Assembly: GCF_023516215.1 (NCBI RefSeq)
Contig: NZ_CP097349.1
Location: forward strand, 2,418,001 to 2,482,000
Length of the DNA: 64,000 bases
Direction: 5' to 3'
DNA from: Cytobacillus pseudoceanisediminis
GTDB taxonomy: Bacteria > Bacillota > Bacilli > Bacillales > Cytobacillaceae
In this document: positions 27,482 through 35,866 of the stretch, one piece after another
How positions within the stretch are numbered: position 1 is the first letter of the stretch
How the letters are laid out: each line of letters starts with the position of its first letter
The notes under the pieces: model-generated
Told to the model about the DNA's origin: nothing
Databases searched by the model: none
The model's input: the letters and a program-made list of their open reading frames with translations, nothing else
Translations under genes and position numbers: made by a program

Positions 27482-27881
27482 ATCAGCTCCTTCAGGTAAA
27501 AAATACCTTAATCCTTATTCAAGACCTTTCTTTAAAACCCTTTTATTTTACCAAATTTTATTCAATGCAACATTTTTGAAATTTTTATGAATATTCAGTT
27601 AAGTTTGTTATGCAATAATGGCAGAAATTAATTTAAAGAGGGGAAAAGCGAAAAGAAATGAACAAAAAGCAATTAATCTACTTGTCTGATTTGTGAAGGC
27701 CAAAACAGGGGAGGAGTTAAATGAACAGGCAGAATCTTCCCGTATTGCCGCAATGATGGTGCCTTCTTTTTTGGGCATTTTGTTTTATTGAGTGCATCAT
27801 CCCGATCAGGAGCCTCTGCCTGTTTTGCTGCATGACGTTATAGCATCTTACTTTACAGTAAAATCGGACTGCCAGCCTGTG
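27482..27881. other. 400-base stretch without a recognised gene
   Basis: Contains short ORFs with ribosome-like sites: ATG 27657 (12 codons, MNKKQLIYLSDL) and a GTG frame from about 27693 (32 codons, VKAKTGEELNEQAESSRIAA). The first stops exactly where the second could continue, so a broken about 45-aa gene is possible. Also a 10-bp inverted pair AACAGGCAGA...TCTGCCTGTT about 80 bases apart. None is secure. Confidence 0.3.
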
Positions 27882-28346
27882 TTATACACTGATGCCGGCT
27901 GCATGCATTATTTGCTTTTTATGGTGAATGTCATGTTCTATAAAGTCTGCAAAATAATCGCGCACAGTTAAGCTGGTGCCGCCGATTTTAAAAGCTGTAT
28001 CCAGTTTTTCTTCTGACATGCCTTGAAGCATCTGAAGAAATTGACTCCGTACTGATAAAAGTTCTTCAATAATCTCTAATTGTGCATGCTTTTTAGCGTA
28101 TTCTCCTGCAGCGTCATTCACACTTTGAAAATCAGGATAGTTCTCAAGTACTGCACCCTCTTTAAAAAATGGAAAACGCTGTTCAAGAGAATATTTATCC
28201 CAAAATAACAGATGGGCAACTACTGCCGCAACCGGCCATTTTCCATCCGAGACAGGCTTTACCCAATTTTCACGGCCAAGATCTTTTATCGACTCAAGCC
28301 ATACAGAATATGATTCGTAGTGAGTAACAATATCTTGCTTCTTCAT
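27882..28346 (-). CDS. DinB-family protein (putative metal-dependent hydrolase/thiol transferase)
   Basis: 155 aa four-helix DinB/YfiT fold. Likely metal ligands are His in VAHLLFWDKY (about 45) and in FADFIEHDIHHKKQI (about 137-141), matching the family His triad. Start ATG 28346 (MKKQDIVTHYESY), six bases after GGGAGG; a second ATG two codons upstream abuts the site. DinB-like proteins in Firmicutes often use bacillithiol; the reaction here is unknown. Isolated monocistron. Confidence 0.85.
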   Translation of the reverse strand: MKKQDIVTHYESYSVWLESIKDLGRENWVKPVSDGKWPVAAVVAHLLFWDKYSLEQRFPFFKEGAVLENYPDFQSVNDAAGEYAKKHAQLEIIEELLSVRSQFLQMLQGMSEEKLDTAFKIGGTSLTVRDYFADFIEHDIHHKKQIMHAAGISV

Positions 28347-28412
28347 TTTCATCCTCCCTTCCTAAAAATATATTCTGCATGCAGATAATAAATCCTTCCT
28401 ATTGCTGACCCC

Positions 28413-28450
28413 AAAAAAGCTGCGTTGCAACTCAGTTGCCCAGCAGCTTA
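28413..28450 (-). terminator. Hairpin with minus-strand T-tract
   Basis: Outer stem AAGCTGC / GCAGCTT and inner GCAACT / AGTTGC; TTTTTTGGGG follows on the minus strand. Would end transcripts from the RDD gene or repeat region. Confidence 0.6.
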
Positions 28451-28494
28451 ATTAAGAATTATTATTGGTCTATCTGCATAGAATACCGTTTTGC

Positions 28495-28690
28495 TTATGA
28501 ATACTGCCCGTTGATTTCAGCATGGGACATTCAGCGAACCCGAGGGGAGGAATGAGAGCCTCCTTGGCTCCGTCTGCGGGGATTCCCTCACTTCCCGCAG
28601 GACCTTGATTAAGCTTCATTGTATGAATCCCGCACGAAGGTAATGCGTCAGCATTTTCGAGGATCAAGTGCCCACAGCGAAGATCAACTC
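28495..28690. repeat. Dispersed intergenic repeat, family B (degenerate)
   Basis: CCGTTGATTTCAGCATGGGACATTC... opening, a GAGGGGAGGAATGAGAGCCTCCTTGG core with CTGCGGGGA, CTTCCCGCAGGA, and AGATCAACTCG end. This matches the pattern of a GC-rich repeat I know as common in Bacillaceae intergenic DNA (GTTGATTTCC...CCTCCTCGGC...CTGCGGGG...CCCGCAGGAG...AATCAAC). Terminal GTTGAT/ATCAAC are inverted. It fills the DinB-RDD gap; noncoding. Confidence 0.6.
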
Positions 28691-28740
28691 GTTTTTTAAA
28701 CTTATTATTCAGTAATAAAGTAACTACTTTACCAAATACC

Positions 28741-29280
28741 TTATTTTTTTAATACGACTGTGCTTGCAATTAAATCATGCAATGCCTGTTTTTTCTCTGT
28801 AAAGGCCGCAATGATATAGCCGATAAGGAAAATTCCAGACAGAATGGCCATGGCCAAATATCTTCCAAGCGCCCTCCAGAAAGAAATACGGTTACCATTT
28901 AAGTCAGTCACTTTTAATCCCAGCAGCTTTTTGCCCACAGTTCCCTGCCATTTGGATGCGTGCAGGCCTGCAAAATAGGCAACAGCAACGACAAGATTGA
29001 CAAGAAAGGTTACTCCAAGTGCGCCAAAATAAGATCCCATGAATGCAAAAGCTTCTTCATTGGTCATTTCTGTTTCCATATAAGATGGGTCGCTTATCAT
29101 CGTATTAAAAGCGTCAGAAGTGCCAAAGAAAATCATAAAGATAACAATGCTTAGAATTGTAAGCGGAATTCCAACAATAATAGAATCGATTAAATAGGCC
29201 GCAAATCGGAGCCAGAACCCGCCATACTCCTCATATTCCTTAGTGCTTTCATAAGGCTGCTTCTCTAAAGATGTCTCCAC
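28741..29280 (-). CDS. RDD-family membrane protein
   Basis: 179 aa. N-terminal GGFWLRFAAYLIDSIIVGIP (the R-D of RDD), four hydrophobic segments (about 30-55, 83-105, 145-165) and VGKKLLGLKVTD, QALHDLIASTVVL motifs typical of the family. Start GTG 29278-29280 behind AAAGGAGGTTTTAAA. Function not established; some RDD proteins are Na+/H+ antiporter-like. Monocistronic. Confidence 0.85.
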   Translation of the reverse strand: METSLEKQPYESTKEYEEYGGFWLRFAAYLIDSIIVGIPLTILSIVIFMIFFGTSDAFNTMISDPSYMETEMTNEEAFAFMGSYFGALGVTFLVNLVVAVAYFAGLHASKWQGTVGKKLLGLKVTDLNGNRISFWRALGRYLAMAILSGIFLIGYIIAAFTEKKQALHDLIASTVVLKK

Positions 29281-29439
29281 TTTAAAACCTCCTTTATTTA
29301 TTCAGCTGGAAAACTAACAAACTAAAAATGCAGTTTCCACTATCTACTAATGTTAATCTCTAAATGAATTATATTCAACTATTTGTAAATTTTTACACTC
29401 ATTTATTTTTTACAAAAATTCCTCTAAAACGTTTTCATC

Positions 29440-29481
29440 TTGACTTTTTTGTGAACAGTCTTATAACAGTGTAGACACTGT
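29440..29481 (+). promoter_or_regulatory. Sigma-A promoter with downstream operator-like palindrome
   Basis: TTGACT (29440-29445), 16-base spacer, TATAAC (29462-29467). Overlapping and just downstream is ACAGTGT-AG-ACACTGT (29466-29481), a perfect 7-bp-arm dyad at the start-site region, the position of a repressor operator. Confidence 0.65.
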
Positions 29482-29557
29482 TTTTACCAAGTCATAAAAT
29501 AAGTTTGTAAAGCTGAAAGTAAGTTTTACATAAATTAAAAAAGAGGTGCGATCAGGC

Positions 29558-29761
29558 ATGAAAGGTACAGCAATCCTTTACCATGATGAACATAAAGTTA
29601 CAATCCTGGAAAATGTGGAGCATTCTGTGTTTGAGGAAATGAAAGATCAATGCGGCGACAAACATTGCCGATGCCATATAGAAAATAAAGTAATCGATTT
29701 TGGTGCTGTATCCCCGGTATTATGGCATGAAGACGAAGTCGATTGGGATTACGGATACTAA
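29558..29761 (+). CDS. Hypothetical 67-aa protein with Cys/His cluster
   Basis: Starts MKGTAILYHDEHKVTILENV; contains CGDKHCRCH (three Cys and two His within nine residues), a possible metal-binding site, and an acidic C-terminus (WHEDEVDWDYGY). ATG 29558 preceded by AAGAGGTG at rather long spacing; a GTG at 29546 is the alternative (71 aa). It has its own promoter with a dyad, and a terminator 12 bases after the stop. Family not recognised. If the cluster binds metal, metal-responsive control through the dyad would fit; this is inference. Confidence 0.75.
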   Translation: MKGTAILYHDEHKVTILENVEHSVFEEMKDQCGDKHCRCHIENKVIDFGAVSPVLWHEDEVDWDYGY

Positions 29762-29772
29762 TTTTATTTTTG

Positions 29773-29810
29773 GAGGCTCTGAATAGAATTCAGAGCCTGT
29801 TTTATTTTTT
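29773..29810 (+). terminator. Terminator after the 67-aa ORF
   Basis: AGGCTCTGAA / TTCAGAGCCT, loop TAGAA, followed by GTTTTATTTTTT. Confidence 0.9.
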
Positions 29811-29869
29811 CTGTTTGCTCCCGCATCAAAGTGATAGAATATACATTATGATTATGCGAGGTGAACACA

Positions 29870-31021
29870 TTGGAACATTTAATTAACCAAAGAGTGAAGG
29901 ACATTGAAATTTCCGGAATCAGAAAGTTTTTCAATATGGTTGCCGGCACCAGGGACATGATTTCTCTTACAATTGGACAGCCTGATTTCCCGACGCCATT
30001 ACATGTTAAAGAAGCAGCTAAACAGGCAATCGACGAGAACTTTACCTCCTATACACACAATGCGGGCGATATTCGATTGCGGGAAGCTGCAGCTTCTTTT
30101 GTAAAAACAAAATATAACCTTACATATAACCCTGAACTAGAAGTCATTGTGACATCGGGGGCAAGTGAAGCTATCGATATTGCATTCCGTACAATTCTGG
30201 ATGAAGGATCGGAAGTAATTCTGCCTGGTCCTGTTTATCCCGGTTATGAGCCAATCATAAAGCTTTGCGGTTCAGTTCCGGTACATACTGATATTTCCAG
30301 AAACAAGTTTAGATTTACTGCGGATTTAATTGCAAAACATATGAGTGATAAAACAAGGTGTATTGTTCTTCCATATCCTTCGAACCCGACAGGTGTCAGT
30401 CTGAGTTTGGAGGAGCTTGAGGAAATTGCTGCTCTTGTTAAAGGCAAAGATATCTTTATCCTTGCTGATGAAATTTACAGCGAACTGATCTATGATCAAA
30501 CACACCACTCAATCGCCTCCCTTTTGCGGGAGCAAACTATAGTAATTAATGGACTTTCAAAATCCCATTCAATGACAGGCTGGCGCATTGGTCTTTTATT
30601 CGCACCGGAAAACCTGGCTAAACATATCTTGAAGGTGCATCAGTATAATGTGACATGTGCAGCTTCTGTCTCCCAAATGGCAGCTCTTGATGCGCTGACA
30701 ACAGGAATCAACGACGCCCTGCCAATGAGGAATGAATATGCCAAACGCCGTGATTATGTATATGAACGATTAATACAAATGAACCTGGATGTAGTCAAAC
30801 CGGATGGTGCATTTTATTTTTTCATAAAAATACCAGATGTATCAATGAACTCCTTTGAATTTGCCCTTTCTCTCGTTAAACAAGCAGGAGTTGCAGTAGT
30901 TCCAGGCAGTGCATTCTCCTCATATGGAGAAGGTTATTTCCGGATTTCCTTTGCATATTCCATGGATACATTAAAAGAAGGGCTTGACCGGATTGAAAAG
31001 TATCTGGAGGGTATATTGTAG
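29870..31021 (+). CDS. patA: PLP-dependent aminotransferase PatA
   Basis: 383 aa class I/II aminotransferase. Conserved parts: GQPDFPTP, YPSNPTGV, ADEIYSEL and the PLP lysine in GLSKSHSMTGWRIG. Very similar throughout to B. subtilis PatA (also beginning MEHL). Acts as an aromatic/branched or N-acetyl-DAP-type aminotransferase; the exact substrate is not certain. Start set at TTG 29870 (MEHLINQRV) behind GAGGTG, not the in-frame GTG at 29861, which forms part of that site. In B. subtilis patA is next to cheV-ykyB, which are nearby here. Confidence 0.93.
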   Translation: MEHLINQRVKDIEISGIRKFFNMVAGTRDMISLTIGQPDFPTPLHVKEAAKQAIDENFTSYTHNAGDIRLREAAASFVKTKYNLTYNPELEVIVTSGASEAIDIAFRTILDEGSEVILPGPVYPGYEPIIKLCGSVPVHTDISRNKFRFTADLIAKHMSDKTRCIVLPYPSNPTGVSLSLEELEEIAALVKGKDIFILADEIYSELIYDQTHHSIASLLREQTIVINGLSKSHSMTGWRIGLLFAPENLAKHILKVHQYNVTCAASVSQMAALDALTTGINDALPMRNEYAKRRDYVYERLIQMNLDVVKPDGAFYFFIKIPDVSMNSFEFALSLVKQAGVAVVPGSAFSSYGEGYFRISFAYSMDTLKEGLDRIEKYLEGIL

Positions 31022-31035
31022 CGAATCACTCAGTC

Positions 31036-31075
31036 AATAGCGCCATTTTCCTTTTTAGTAGGAATGGCGCTGTTT
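31036..31075 (+). terminator. Terminator after patA
   Basis: AGCGCCATTTTCC / GGAATGGCGCT stem followed by GTTTGTATATTC. Confidence 0.7.
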
Positions 31076-31105
31076 GTATATTCATTGCTTCTAATTTCAA
31101 TCAAA

Positions 31106-31133
31106 GCAAAAAGGCAGGCTTCCTGCCTGCCTT
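31106..31133 (-). terminator. Terminator downstream of the Lys-rich small gene
   Basis: AAGGCAGGC / GCCTGCCTT stem, TTTTTGCTTTG on the minus strand. Confidence 0.85.
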
Positions 31134-31141
31134 TATCACCC

Positions 31142-31320
31142 TTACTGCCCCTGATAGTGCCCGTTGTTTTTTGATGCTTTTTCCTTTTTGGCTTTATCCT
31201 TATGAATTTTATTTGTGTCAGCACTTCCAAATTCGTGGGAGAATTCAGAATCAATGACAGCGGAATCGAAGCCTTTTTTGTTCTTTTGCTGAGGATCGTT
31301 TTTCTTATTTTTTTAGCCAC
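31142..31320 (-). pseudogene. Small Lys-rich protein (59 aa), frameshifted at an A7 run
   Basis: A GTG (31318-31320) with an ideal GGGGG site starts MAKK, then an A7 run (plus T7 31308-31314). One extra A restores a 59-aa, very hydrophilic product: NKKNDPQQKNKKGFDSAVID then SEFSHEFGSADTN and a Lys-rich C-terminus ending GHYQGQ. A terminator follows the restored stop at once, which supports this reading. As it stands the frame runs on into noncoding sequence. Small, hydrophilic and basic, as for many sporulation proteins, but the family is not recognised. Confidence 0.65.
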
Positions 31321-31394
31321 CTGTCTAACCCCCTTTTCACTTTCATTATTAGTTTGAAGTGAAAAAAGGGGCTTTATTCATTAACGGGCGCAAA

Positions 31395-32272
31395 TTACTT
31401 ATCCCAATATTTATATAACGCCTGTGTACCGCTGTTTTCTTCCCCTTTTTCAGAAAGCTCGGCATACATTTTTTTGCAAGAGCAAGCCCTGGAGTCATCA
31501 TGTCCATTGCTTCTGCTTCATCTAAGGCGATATTCATGTCCTTAATAAAATGTTTTATATAAAAGCCGGGTTCAAAGTTGCCATCAATTATTCTAGGTGC
31601 AAGGTTTGATAGTGACCAGCTGCCTGCTGCACCAGATGATATGCTTTGAAGCACCGTCCTTGGATCTAAACCTGCTTTTTCAGCATAAACTACCGCTTCA
31701 CACACCCCGATCATATTTGATGCAATCGCAATTTGATTACACATTTTCGTATGTTGTCCGGCTCCTGCTTTTCCTTGATAAACGATATTTGTTCCGAGAA
31801 GGTTGAAAATCGGCTCCACAGCCAGAAATGCGTCCCTGTCTCCTCCGGCCATTATTGAAAGCTTTGCATCCCTGGCGCCGATATCTCCCCCTGAAACAGG
31901 GGCATCTATTGCATGCATTCCTTTTTTGCCTGCTTCTTCGTATATCTTTTTGGCCAATGTAGGTGTCGAGGTGGTCATGTCAATTACATATGTATTTTCT
32001 CTGCCATTTGTGATAATGCCATTTTCCCCAAGATACACTTCCTCTACATCTGCCGGATAACCAACAATCGTAATTATGACATTTGCCTTCTTTGCAACTT
32101 CCAACGGCGTCTCAGCCCACTCTGCCCCATGTTTTATTAGTTCAGAAGCTTTTTCTTTGGTTCTTGTATAAACAACTAATGGATAACCTGCTTTCAGCAG
32201 ATGTCCCGCCATGCTCTTGCCCATAACCCCTGTTCCCACAAAACCGATAACTGTATTTTCAGGTGAAATCAA
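31395..32272 (-). pseudogene. ykwC: 3-hydroxyisobutyrate dehydrogenase-family oxidoreductase YkwC, frameshifted near C-terminus
   Basis: About 292 aa when corrected. N-terminal Rossmann fold [17 protein letters not shown] (residues 9-25), [11 protein letters not shown] substrate loop, catalytic Lys in KMCNQIAIA and the helical C-terminal domain. At an A7 run (plus T7, 31469-31475) the frame leaves the family pattern; one more A gives [20 protein letters not shown] and a stop at 31395, the expected length. Start TTG 32270-32272 with AGGGAGCGGG. NAD(P)-dependent beta-hydroxyacid dehydrogenase; substrate unknown. B. subtilis ykwC lies between ptsI and patA, as here. Confidence 0.87.
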
Positions 32273-32361
32273 TGTACCCGCTCCCTTTAAATATCTGAAT
32301 TTTTTATATTAATTCTACCATTCCTTTTCTCATATTAAAAATATTAGATGTCCCAATAAAG

Positions 32362-32387
32362 ACAAAAGACCAGGCAAATACCTGGTC
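32362..32387 (-). terminator. Terminator downstream of the lipoprotein gene
   Basis: GACCAGG / CCTGGTC stem; TTTTGTCTTT on the minus strand. Confidence 0.8.
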
Positions 32388-32468
32388 CATCCCCAATTTT
32401 ATGCGCGTAATTAATATTACCCAATTTAGATAAAACCAAAACTATCCTGTCATCACATTTGATTCTAT

Positions 32469-32930
32469 TTAAAGCTGTGATGAAAAATTATTTAAGAATG
32501 CTCTAGCGATCACTACCTCTTCATTTAAGATTTCTACAGATACCGCATCTTCATTCACGATCATTTCTTCTATTTCGAAAACATGCAGGTCCTGTGTAAG
32601 AGGAATGGGATTCATAAAAATAAAGTTTCCCTTTTCATTATTGACTTCTATATATTCCCCGTCGATTATCGTGTCCTCCCCATATACAAACTCATCCGTA
32701 CCCAGGGCAGCTGCCAGTTTTTCATTATGTATGGAAACTTTTACTTTGTATAATTCTTCTTCTGAAAGGATTTTATCATTAATTTTAAACCGGAACTGCA
32801 GCTCATTGTTTTTAGTCAGCAAGGCTTCAGCATGACTATTAACGATTGAGTCCTGGGGACCCTGCATGCAGCCTGACAAAGACAGGGCTAATATGGCGGT
32901 AAGGATTAGGCAAATGAGCTTTTTATTCAT
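32469..32930 (-). CDS. Predicted lipoprotein of unknown function (153 aa)
   Basis: Signal peptide with lipobox LSLSGC (Cys21), then an acidic mature domain with alternating strands (FRFKINDKILSEEELYKVKV, FEIEEMIVNEDAVSVEIL). Start ATG behind AAAGGAGGAATTCTT. Exported and membrane anchored. No recognisable family. Monocistronic. Confidence 0.8.
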   Translation of the reverse strand: MNKKLICLILTAILALSLSGCMQGPQDSIVNSHAEALLTKNNELQFRFKINDKILSEEELYKVKVSIHNEKLAAALGTDEFVYGEDTIIDGEYIEVNNEKGNFIFMNPIPLTQDLHVFEIEEMIVNEDAVSVEILNEEVVIARAFLNNFSSQL

Positions 32931-33021
32931 AAGAATTCCTCCTTTTTCATCACCTTTTCCATTCTCGCCTTAAGATAAACCCCAATTATAAAACTAAAAC
33001 GTTACCTTAATTTAAGCTCAC

Positions 33022-33053
33022 AAAATACAAAAGAAACCCTTCCGGGCTTCTTT
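33022..33053 (-). terminator. Terminator at the end of the 38-aa ORF
   Basis: GAAGCCC GGAA GGGTTTC (one A:C mismatch) then TTTTGTATTTT on the minus strand, starting at the stop codon. Confidence 0.65.
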
Positions 33054-33168
33054 AGTGGAGGACACGGCTTAAAAATGAGCTCTGCTTCTCATATAAGTCG
33101 TTTTTCTGCTTATCTTTAATACATCTATATCGGTCATGAAAGAGAAAGCTGATTATCATGGTAACCAT
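33052..33168 (-). CDS. Small protein (38 aa), unknown function
   Basis: ORF MVTMIISFLFHDRYRCIKDK..., ATG at 33166-33168, preceded by AAGGAGAGATGGAAA and followed directly by a terminator hairpin. Short hydrophobic N-terminus, then a basic amphipathic stretch. Ribosome site plus terminator argue for a real gene; the family is not recognised. Confidence 0.5.
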   Translation of the reverse strand: MVTMIISFLFHDRYRCIKDKQKNDLYEKQSSFLSRVLH

Positions 33169-33287
33169 TTTCCATCTCTCCTTTTTATGTTGTAGCTTTA
33201 TTATAGGAGAGTTTCAGATTCCGGATAACAATCATAAGATGTGATTGCCGTCATCCTTAAGGCTGAATGGCAGTTTCGACTGGAGAA

Positions 33288-33321
33288 GGATAAAAAATAA
33301 ACCGGCCATTATTGGCCGGCT
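33288..33321 (-). terminator. Terminator downstream of ptsI
   Basis: GCCGGCCA / TGGCCGGT with loop ATAA, followed by TTATTTTTTATCC on the minus strand. Confidence 0.85.
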
Positions 33322-33430
33322 TAAAAAGGGGGAAAATGAGAATGATCAGCTTACTTAAGACTGACCTAAGTGCTTACTTCTTATTTACCCGGGAAATTAT
33401 ATTTAAAACTCTTTAATTATTTCAATTTAA

Positions 33431-35146
33431 TTACAGTTTCGCTGCTTCTTTTACAGCTTGGACTACTTCTTCTGCTGTATTCATATGAAGCGCTTTTTCA
33501 GCCAGTGCTTCCATGTCTTTTTTGTTTAGGTGACTGATTTGAGAACGAGCTTTAAGGATCGACGTAGCGCTCATGGAGAACTCATCAAGTCCTAATCCCA
33601 GCAGCAATGGAATTGCAGTTTCATCCCCAGCCATTTCACCGCACATGCCTGCCCACTTTCCTTCCTTGTGTGCTGCGTCAATAACCATTTTAACTAAACG
33701 CAAGATTGCAGGATTATACGGCTGGTAAAGATAAGAAACACGCTCATTCATTCGGTCTGCAGCCATTGTGTACTGAATTAAATCGTTTGTGCCTACGCTG
33801 AAGAAATCAACTTCTTTAGCAAATTGCTCAGCCATAACAGCAGTTGAAGGAATTTCAACCATAATACCAATTTCAATGTTGTCAGCAACCTGTGAGCCTT
33901 CGCTTATAAGCTTTTGTTTTTCTTCTTCAAGGATTGCTTTGCCCTGACGGAATTCATCGAGAGTTGCAATCATAGGGAACATGATTTTCAGGTTTCCATA
34001 AGTGCTTGCTCTTAACAAAGCCCTTAATTGTGTCCTGAACATATCCTGTTCTTCCAGACATAGGCGAATCGCCCTGAAGCCCAGGAATGGGTTCATTTCC
34101 TTAGGAAGATTTAGATAAGGAAGCTCTTTATCCCCGCCAATATCAAGCGTACGGACTACAACCGGTTTTCCGCCCATTCCTTCCAGGACAGCTTTGTAGG
34201 ATTCAAACTGCTCCTCTTCAGTTGGAAGCTGGTCTCTTCCCATATATAAAAATTCCGTGCGGTAAAGGCCAATTCCTTCTCCGCCATTTTCAACTACGCC
34301 CTTCAGATCTTTTGGAGTGCCGATATTGGCAGCCAATTCAACATGATGGCCATCAGCAGTAACTGATTTTTCGTTTACTAGCTTTGCCCACTCAGCTTTT
34401 TGATCCTCGAATTTGCGGTGTTCTTCTTTGTATTCGGCGATGGCCTCTGGGGTCGGATTAATATGTACCAGACCTTTTAATCCATCCACGATAACCAGGT
34501 CACCATTTTTAATTTGCTTTGTGGATTCCTTTGTCCCCACTACTGCTGGAATTTCCATGGAACGGGCCATAATGGCAGAGTGAGATGTCCTGCCTCCAAT
34601 GTCAGTTGTAAAACCTTTTACGAACTGGCGGTTCAGCTGAGCAGTATCGGAAGGGGTCAGGTCTTCAGCAATAATGATTACTTCTTCTGCAATCATGCTG
34701 GGATTCGCAATTTGCACTCCAAGCAAATGAGAAAGTACGCGTTTTGTTACGTCACGGATATCCGCTGCACGCTCTTTCATGTATTCATTGTCCATTTGTT
34801 CGAACATTGTAATGAACATATCTGCTGTCTCTTTTAAAGCAGATTCAGCATTTACTTTATCTGTTTTGATTTTATCTTCAATTGGCGAAATTAATTCAGG
34901 ATCACTTAATACAAGAAGATGAGCATCGAAAATAGCAGCTTTATCAGCCCCAAGTTCTTTATGGGCATTATCGCGGATGACTTCCAATTCACCTTTAGAT
35001 TCAGCTAATGCCGACTGAAAGCGTTCCACTTCTTGTTCCGCATTTTCTACTGTCTTTCTATCAAAAGAGAGATCCGGCTCAACCAAACGGTATGCTTTCG
35101 CTATTGCGATACCGCTTGACGCCGCAATTCCATTTAAAAAGCTCAT
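33431..35146 (-). CDS. ptsI: Phosphoenolpyruvate-protein phosphotransferase (PTS Enzyme I)
   Basis: 571 aa, the usual length. N-terminal HPr-binding domain, phospho-histidine motif [13 protein letters not shown] (about 188-200), and C-terminal PEP-binding barrel with [37 protein letters not shown] and CGEMAGD. Transfers phosphate from PEP to HPr. Start ATG overlaps the ptsH stop by one base (TAATG), so translation is coupled. Cytoplasmic. Terminator about 110 bases downstream. Confidence 0.97.
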   Translation of the reverse strand: MSFLNGIAASSGIAIAKAYRLVEPDLSFDRKTVENAEQEVERFQSALAESKGELEVIRDNAHKELGADKAAIFDAHLLVLSDPELISPIEDKIKTDKVNAESALKETADMFITMFEQMDNEYMKERAADIRDVTKRVLSHLLGVQIANPSMIAEEVIIIAEDLTPSDTAQLNRQFVKGFTTDIGGRTSHSAIMARSMEIPAVVGTKESTKQIKNGDLVIVDGLKGLVHINPTPEAIAEYKEEHRKFEDQKAEWAKLVNEKSVTADGHHVELAANIGTPKDLKGVVENGGEGIGLYRTEFLYMGRDQLPTEEEQFESYKAVLEGMGGKPVVVRTLDIGGDKELPYLNLPKEMNPFLGFRAIRLCLEEQDMFRTQLRALLRASTYGNLKIMFPMIATLDEFRQGKAILEEEKQKLISEGSQVADNIEIGIMVEIPSTAVMAEQFAKEVDFFSVGTNDLIQYTMAADRMNERVSYLYQPYNPAILRLVKMVIDAAHKEGKWAGMCGEMAGDETAIPLLLGLGLDEFSMSATSILKARSQISHLNKKDMEALAEKALHMNTAEEVVQAVKEAAKL

Positions 35147-35412
35147 TATTCAGCCAAACCTTCTTTTTTCAGTGTTTCTTCAAGGCTGTTAAGGGCATCC
35201 TGTTCATCACTGCCTTCAGCAATAATAGTTATATCTGCACCTTGTCCAACACCTAAAGACATAACACCCATGATTGATTTTAGGTTTACCTTCTTTTCCT
35301 TGTACTCAAGGTGAATTTCTGAGTCAAATTTGCTGGCAGCTTGTACAAGCATTGTAGCTGGACGAGCGTGAATTCCTGTTTCTGCAATTACTTTAAATTG
35401 TTTTTGAACCAT
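35146..35412 (-). CDS. ptsH: Phosphocarrier protein HPr
   Basis: 88 aa. Active-site His15 in TGIHARPAT and regulatory Ser46 in [12 protein letters not shown], the site phosphorylated by HPr kinase in Firmicutes, allowing HPr-Ser-P/CcpA catabolite control. Start ATG 35412 behind AAGGAGATTGATCCCAT. First gene of ptsHI; ptsG is absent from the immediate neighbourhood. The promoter is about 320 bases upstream (35733-35761), leaving a long leader. Confidence 0.97.
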   Translation of the reverse strand: MVQKQFKVIAETGIHARPATMLVQAASKFDSEIHLEYKEKKVNLKSIMGVMSLGVGQGADITIIAEGSDEQDALNSLEETLKKEGLAE

Positions 35413-35732
35413 ATGGGATCAATCTCCTTCTTATTAATGATTGTATTAAGATGTGCAAGGCGTTGCCTCACGAACTTAAAGACGGGAACTGGAACTTATT
35501 CTGCAAATCAGCAGCAGGATGAAACAGTAATGATGCCGGATATTTCGTCCTATATGCTGTTTTATTTTTTCCAACGCCCTATTATTCATGTATATAGTTG
35601 TTCAAAAAGGCTGAGAAAAATTAATAAAATCACTTCGTCTCGAAGCTTCTCTGCACTTTGAAAACTTCCATAAAATCAGGAAATATTACCTGGCTGCAAT
35701 TAAGTCATCGGACAACTTACATCTCAGACAAA
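35413..35732 (-). other. Long 5' leader of ptsHI (about 315 bases)
   Basis: No protein-coding gene seen between the ptsH promoter and start. The minus strand contains potential pairing AGGACGAAA / TTTCATCCT (one mismatch) and CTGC / GCAG hairpins near 35500-35560, with AAAACAG / CTGTTT alternatives. I see no GlcT-type antiterminator. Could hold an RNA regulator or a small ORF. Confidence 0.4.
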
Positions 35733-35761
35733 AGAATAGCATTTCACATTCATTTAGACAA
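35733..35761 (-). promoter_or_regulatory. ptsHI sigma-A promoter
   Basis: Minus-strand TTGTCT, 17-base spacer, TATTCT. Confidence 0.65.
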
Positions 35762-35803
35762 TGAAAAACCCTTAATTTTTCACGTTTGTTCACACTTTTT
35801 TGA

Positions 35804-35818
35804 GTAAAACGCTTTCAT
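35804..35818 (-). promoter_or_regulatory. cre-like site upstream of the ptsHI promoter
   Basis: Minus-strand ATGAAAGCGTTTTAC, close to the CcpA cre consensus WTGNAANCGNWNNCW (one mismatch at the penultimate position), about 45 bases before the -35. Confidence 0.45.
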
Positions 35819-35866
35819 TTGCCAATGATTTCTACTTAATGTTTCAGATCCAATATTCCTTTTGAT

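Noticed and set aside
29861..29869. GTG start for patA
   Set aside because: The GTG is part of the GAGGTG ribosome site; TTG at 29870 gives MEHL as in B. subtilis PatA.
33336..33416. 26-codon plus-strand ORF MRMISLLKTDLS... behind AAGGGGG
   Set aside because: Spacing is too short for the first ATG and too long for the second; it lies between a terminator and ptsI and has no other support.
35413..35560. GlcT-type RNA antiterminator (RAT) in the ptsH leader
   Set aside because: No terminator with an overlapping RAT-like stem was found; only weak hairpins.
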